Below are positions 5,913 to 8,254 of a stretch of DNA of 8,254 bases, piece by piece; positions within the stretch are counted from its first letter, which is position 1, and each line of letters begins with the position of its first letter. The notes beneath the pieces were generated by a model, which saw nothing but the letters and a program-made list of their open reading frames with translations, did no database searches and was not told the origin of the DNA. A program made the position numbers and the translations under genes. The DNA is taken from assembly GCA_041627475.1 (NCBI GenBank), contig JBFKQZ010000140.1, positions 1 through 8,254 of the forward strand. Reading direction: 5' to 3'. The DNA comes from JBFGFG01 sp041627475 (GTDB lineage Bacteria; Actinomycetota; Nitriliruptoria; Nitriliruptorales; Nitriliruptoraceae).

Positions 5913-6932
5913 GTGGACAACGAACCGCGCCGAGCCGTCCCACGGGACGTCGTCGACCACGTCCCCGTGCCAGCTGCGCTCGTCTCGCGCAGCGACCTGT
6001 CGATGGTCGCCGTGAACGTGCCGCTCGCCCAGCTGCTGGGTGTCCACCCCCCGACGCTCGAGGGGCGTTCGATCGGGGAGCTGCTGCCCACTGGTGGCGC
6101 CCGGGTCGTGATGGACGCCGCGACCAACCTCCGTGACGCGCCCCGCTCGATGGACGTGATGCTCGCCATCGGTGGGCAGGACCTCCACGGACGACTCACC
6201 CTCGGTCCGGGCCCCACTGCGTCGACACTCGTGCTCGTCTTCGCCGACCACACCGTGCTGCACGAGGAGCGCTCGAGCCTGCGCGCATCGCTGTCGGCCG
6301 CCGCCGCAGCCGCACGGAACGTCGGGGACGACCTGCAGGCCGAACTCACCGTGGTTGCGGGCTACAGCCGCATGCTCGCCCACGCGGGTGACGTCATCAC
6401 GGCGACCGAGCGGATGCGACTGCACGAGCGGATCGCCGAGGCGGCCCAACGGGCGGCAGGCCTGTCGCGGGACCGGGGCCCGGAGACGAGCATCCCGACC
6501 GCGGCACCACCTGCCTCCCTGACCGACGTGATGGCGTGGGTGGAACAGGCGACGGCCCTGCGGCTCGCGGACGCCGCGGCGGTCCTCGTGTGGGACATCG
6601 ACCGTCAGGTGGACGTCGACACCGGTGTCCTGCGCCAGGTGCTCGTCGGGCTCGTGGTCGACGCCCTCGACCGCAGCGACGAGACGCGCCAGCACGTGCA
6701 CGTCACGATGCGGCCGGTGGCCGACGGCCTCGAGGTGATCGTCAGCGACAGTGCGCACCACGAGGACGAGCTGGCCAGGATCCTCGACGACACCGATGAG
6801 CCACCGCCGGCGGCGAGGAGCCTCGCGACCGAGCGTGCCCTGGCCACGAGCGTGGGTGGCTGGCTGAGCGCCGTGCCCAGCACCGACGGCACCCGGCACG
6901 TCCTCTGGATGCCCGCACGTCAGCCGGCGTGA
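5913..6932 (+). CDS. PAS-domain protein with degenerate histidine-kinase core
   Basis: This 339-residue soluble protein has the layout of a sensor histidine kinase but apparently not its chemistry. Residues about 10-115 form a PAS-like sensor beginning VVDHVPVPAALVSRSDLSM. Residues about 115-190 resemble the dimerisation helices: DDLQAELTVVAGYSRML aligns with the usual HELRTPLTAIRGYAELL pattern, with Asp139 in place of the phospho-accepting His and Glu144 in place of the Pro. The C-terminal part keeps an ATPase-like order (LRQVLVGLVVDALDRS, then VIVSDSA, then a Gly-Gly and a final DGTRHVLWMP). However, the N-box Asn is Asp/Val, the DxG motif is DSA, and the glycine-rich lid is missing. The start is the GTG at 5913, which has no good ribosome binding site. 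There is no transmembrane segment and no partner response regulator in the window. It is divergent from kynU. A binding or scaffold role is inferred; the ligand is unknown. Confidence 0.8.
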   Translation: MDNEPRRAVPRDVVDHVPVPAALVSRSDLSMVAVNVPLAQLLGVHPPTLEGRSIGELLPTGGARVVMDAATNLRDAPRSMDVMLAIGGQDLHGRLTLGPGPTASTLVLVFADHTVLHEERSSLRASLSAAAAAARNVGDDLQAELTVVAGYSRMLAHAGDVITATERMRLHERIAEAAQRAAGLSRDRGPETSIPTAAPPASLTDVMAWVEQATALRLADAAAVLVWDIDRQVDVDTGVLRQVLVGLVVDALDRSDETRQHVHVTMRPVADGLEVIVSDSAHHEDELARILDDTDEPPPAARSLATERALATSVGGWLSAVPSTDGTRHVLWMPARQPA

Positions 6933-6942
6933 GACGGGGGAC

Positions 6943-6978
6943 GACGACGGCCCCGACGTGATCGTCGGGGCCGTCGTC
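6943..6978. terminator. Bidirectional hairpin terminator
   Basis: A perfect 16-bp stem (6943-6958 with 6963-6978) closes a four-base TGAT loop. It sits 10 bp after the stop of the PAS protein and 12 bp beyond the stop of the surface-protein gene on the opposite strand, so it can end both convergent transcripts. No T-tract follows on either side, which is common for actinobacterial terminators. Confidence 0.88.
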
Positions 6979-6990
6979 AGTCGGTGCGTG

Positions 6991-8253
6991 TCAGCGGCGC
7001 GCGCGGGCCAGCCGGCGCTCGGTCAGGAGCAGCCCGCAGCCGAGCGCAAGCAGGCCGCCGGCCCAGACGAGCAGCACGTCGGACGTCGCACCCGCGACCG
7101 GGATCTCGTTCGTCGTGTCGCTCACCACGGGGGCAGGCTCCGGCTCCGGCTGCGGCGCCGGCGCCGGGTCCTTGTCGAGGACCACGCCGAAGACCGTCGC
7201 ACACGGCTCGGCGAGCGTCACCGACTCGACCTGGTCGTCGAAGTCCCACGCGACGTTCACGCTCTCACCGTCACGGCCCTTGAGCGGGATCTGCCCTGCG
7301 GCGTCACCCGTGACCTCGACCGATGCGAGGACGGTGCCGCTCGGCGTCGAGACGGTCAGGGTGCGTGTCCCGAAGGGCTCGTCGCCCTCGGTCACGTCCA
7401 CCGTCCAGTCGACGACCGGCGCCAGTGCCACGCACTGCGTCTTGGCCGTGAAGCCGGCCACCGTCGGGTCGGGCTCGGGCTCCTCGTTCGGGCAGTCGGT
7501 GATCTCGTCGTCCTCGAGATCACGCATCCGCGTCTCGACGACGGTGTCGACCGTGTCGACGACGACCTGGTCACCTTCGACCTTGTACGTGGTGGTGGTC
7601 ACCTCGCGCGTCTGCTCGACCTGGGTGTCGTCGCACTCGTACTCGCCGTCAACCCAGTCCGTTGCGTCGACGTCCGGCTCGGGCGCCTCCACGCACGGCG
7701 TGAAGTTCGCCGACGCCAGGACGACCGGCTCCTCGGTCTCGGCGGCTGCCTGCTGCGTGCGGGCCGCGGTCTTGAGCGTCTGCGGGATCGTCCTCACCTC
7801 GAGGAGCTGCCCCGGCTCCCCCTGGACCACGGTGCCGTCGATGGTCGTCTCCACGAGCACGTCATCGACGTAGATGCCGACGGGCATGCCGTCCGGGTTG
7901 CTGATCTTCGTCACGCGCACCCAGCTCGTCCCGTCGACGCACTCGTCCTCAGCCGAGTACTGGGGCAGCACCGGGCAGTCGAACTGCTCGTCCTCGGTGA
8001 GGTCGCGGATGCGCTCCTCGTCGGCCAGCGGGGTCTCGACGGCGTTGGCCGTGTCGAGGACCCACGTCTGGGACTGCTCGTCGAAGACGTACGGCGTGGT
8101 GACCTGGGTGACCGTGCGGGTCTCGGTGACCTGCGTGTCGCCGCACTCCCAGTCGCCGACCCACTCGCCGTACACCGACTCGATCTTCGGCTCCGGCTGC
8201 TCCGGCGAGTCGCCGTCGCAGAAGATGACGTGGCTGATGGCGAGCTTGTCGCC
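6991..8253 (-). CDS. Modular cell-surface repeat protein with sorting-like tail, 5' end missing
   Basis: The C-terminal 420 residues of an exported, wall- or membrane-anchored protein are visible; the start and signal peptide lie beyond the right edge. The fragment begins with KLAISHVIFC, which I recall as a typical domain end in actinobacterial surface proteins. Two modules follow. Each starts with a W-x(n)-CGD/CDD-TQV-x-TR repeat that ends in CP (about residues 30-95 and 199-255), followed by a beta-rich, probably Ig-like unit bounded by cysteines (about 104-187 and 273-351). A Pro/Glu spacer (PAPAPQPEPEPAP) leads to NEIPVAGATS (about 382-391), an 18-residue hydrophobic segment and a basic tail (RRLARARR). 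That is the order of a sortase signal, but with IPVAG instead of LPxTG. The binding target is unknown. The protein is strongly acidic and rich in Thr and Val. Confidence 0.9.
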   Translation of the reverse strand, partial: GDKLAISHVIFCDGDSPEQPEPKIESVYGEWVGDWECGDTQVTETRTVTQVTTPYVFDEQSQTWVLDTANAVETPLADEERIRDLTEDEQFDCPVLPQYSAEDECVDGTSWVRVTKISNPDGMPVGIYVDDVLVETTIDGTVVQGEPGQLLEVRTIPQTLKTAARTQQAAAETEEPVVLASANFTPCVEAPEPDVDATDWVDGEYECDDTQVEQTREVTTTTYKVEGDQVVVDTVDTVVETRMRDLEDDEITDCPNEEPEPDPTVAGFTAKTQCVALAPVVDWTVDVTEGDEPFGTRTLTVSTPSGTVLASVEVTGDAAGQIPLKGRDGESVNVAWDFDDQVESVTLAEPCATVFGVVLDKDPAPAPQPEPEPAPVVSDTTNEIPVAGATSDVLLVWAGGLLALGCGLLLTERRLARARR

Positions 8254-8254
8254 C

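Noticed and set aside
5721..6899. N-terminal extension of kynureninase into the PAS gene on the opposite strand
   Set aside because: The kynureninase family starts near the chosen GTG, which has AGGAG five bases upstream. The extension only mirrors the PAS gene.
7115..7873. A plus-strand Ser/Thr-rich 252-residue reading frame opposite the surface protein
   Set aside because: It is the antisense shadow of a Thr/Val/Asp-rich repeat gene, with no ribosome binding site or domain of its own.

Overview
The window is very GC-rich (about 70% by eye). It uses GTG starts freely and carries purine-rich ribosome binding sites. Its last gene encodes an actinobacterial-type surface protein with a cell-wall-sorting-like tail. 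Together these suggest a member of the Actinomycetota; the sequence does not let me name a genus. Both ends of the window cut through genes.

Layout. Left block (1-3154, plus strand): the 3' part of a superfamily 2 DEAD/DEAH helicase, a MarR-family regulator with a repeated TTGCAA box in its promoter, and a secreted coiled-coil M23 (LytM-type) peptidase. Central block (3240-5720, minus strand): an apparent operon read in the order kynU (kynureninase), kynA (tryptophan 2,3-dioxygenase), then a stand-alone RAM domain (the ligand-binding half of Lrp/AsnC regulators, with no DNA-binding half). Right block: divergent from kynU is a 339-residue PAS protein with the layout of a sensor histidine kinase but without the phospho-accepting histidine or the ATP-binding asparagine (5913-6932, plus). 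A strong bidirectional hairpin follows. Last is the 3' part of a modular, surface-anchored repeat protein (6991-8253, minus).

How the genes fit together. KynA opens the indole ring of tryptophan to give N-formylkynurenine, and KynU cleaves kynurenine to anthranilate and alanine. The formamidase step between them is not encoded here and must lie elsewhere. The RAM protein is a natural candidate amino-acid or kynurenine sensor for the pathway, by analogy with Lrp/AsnC-type KynR regulators in Proteobacteria. The pseudokinase shares the 192-bp divergent promoter region with kynU, and that region holds an inverted repeat that could be an operator.

The least expected items are a 48-bp intergenic repeat present twice in opposite orientation around the kynA-RAM pair, a GC hairpin that displays a Shine-Dalgarno-like loop in the kynU-kynA gap, the isolated RAM protein, the degenerate kinase next to a catabolic operon, and the non-canonical IPVAG sorting-like motif. 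I see no tRNA, rRNA, CRISPR array, insertion sequence or phage gene.
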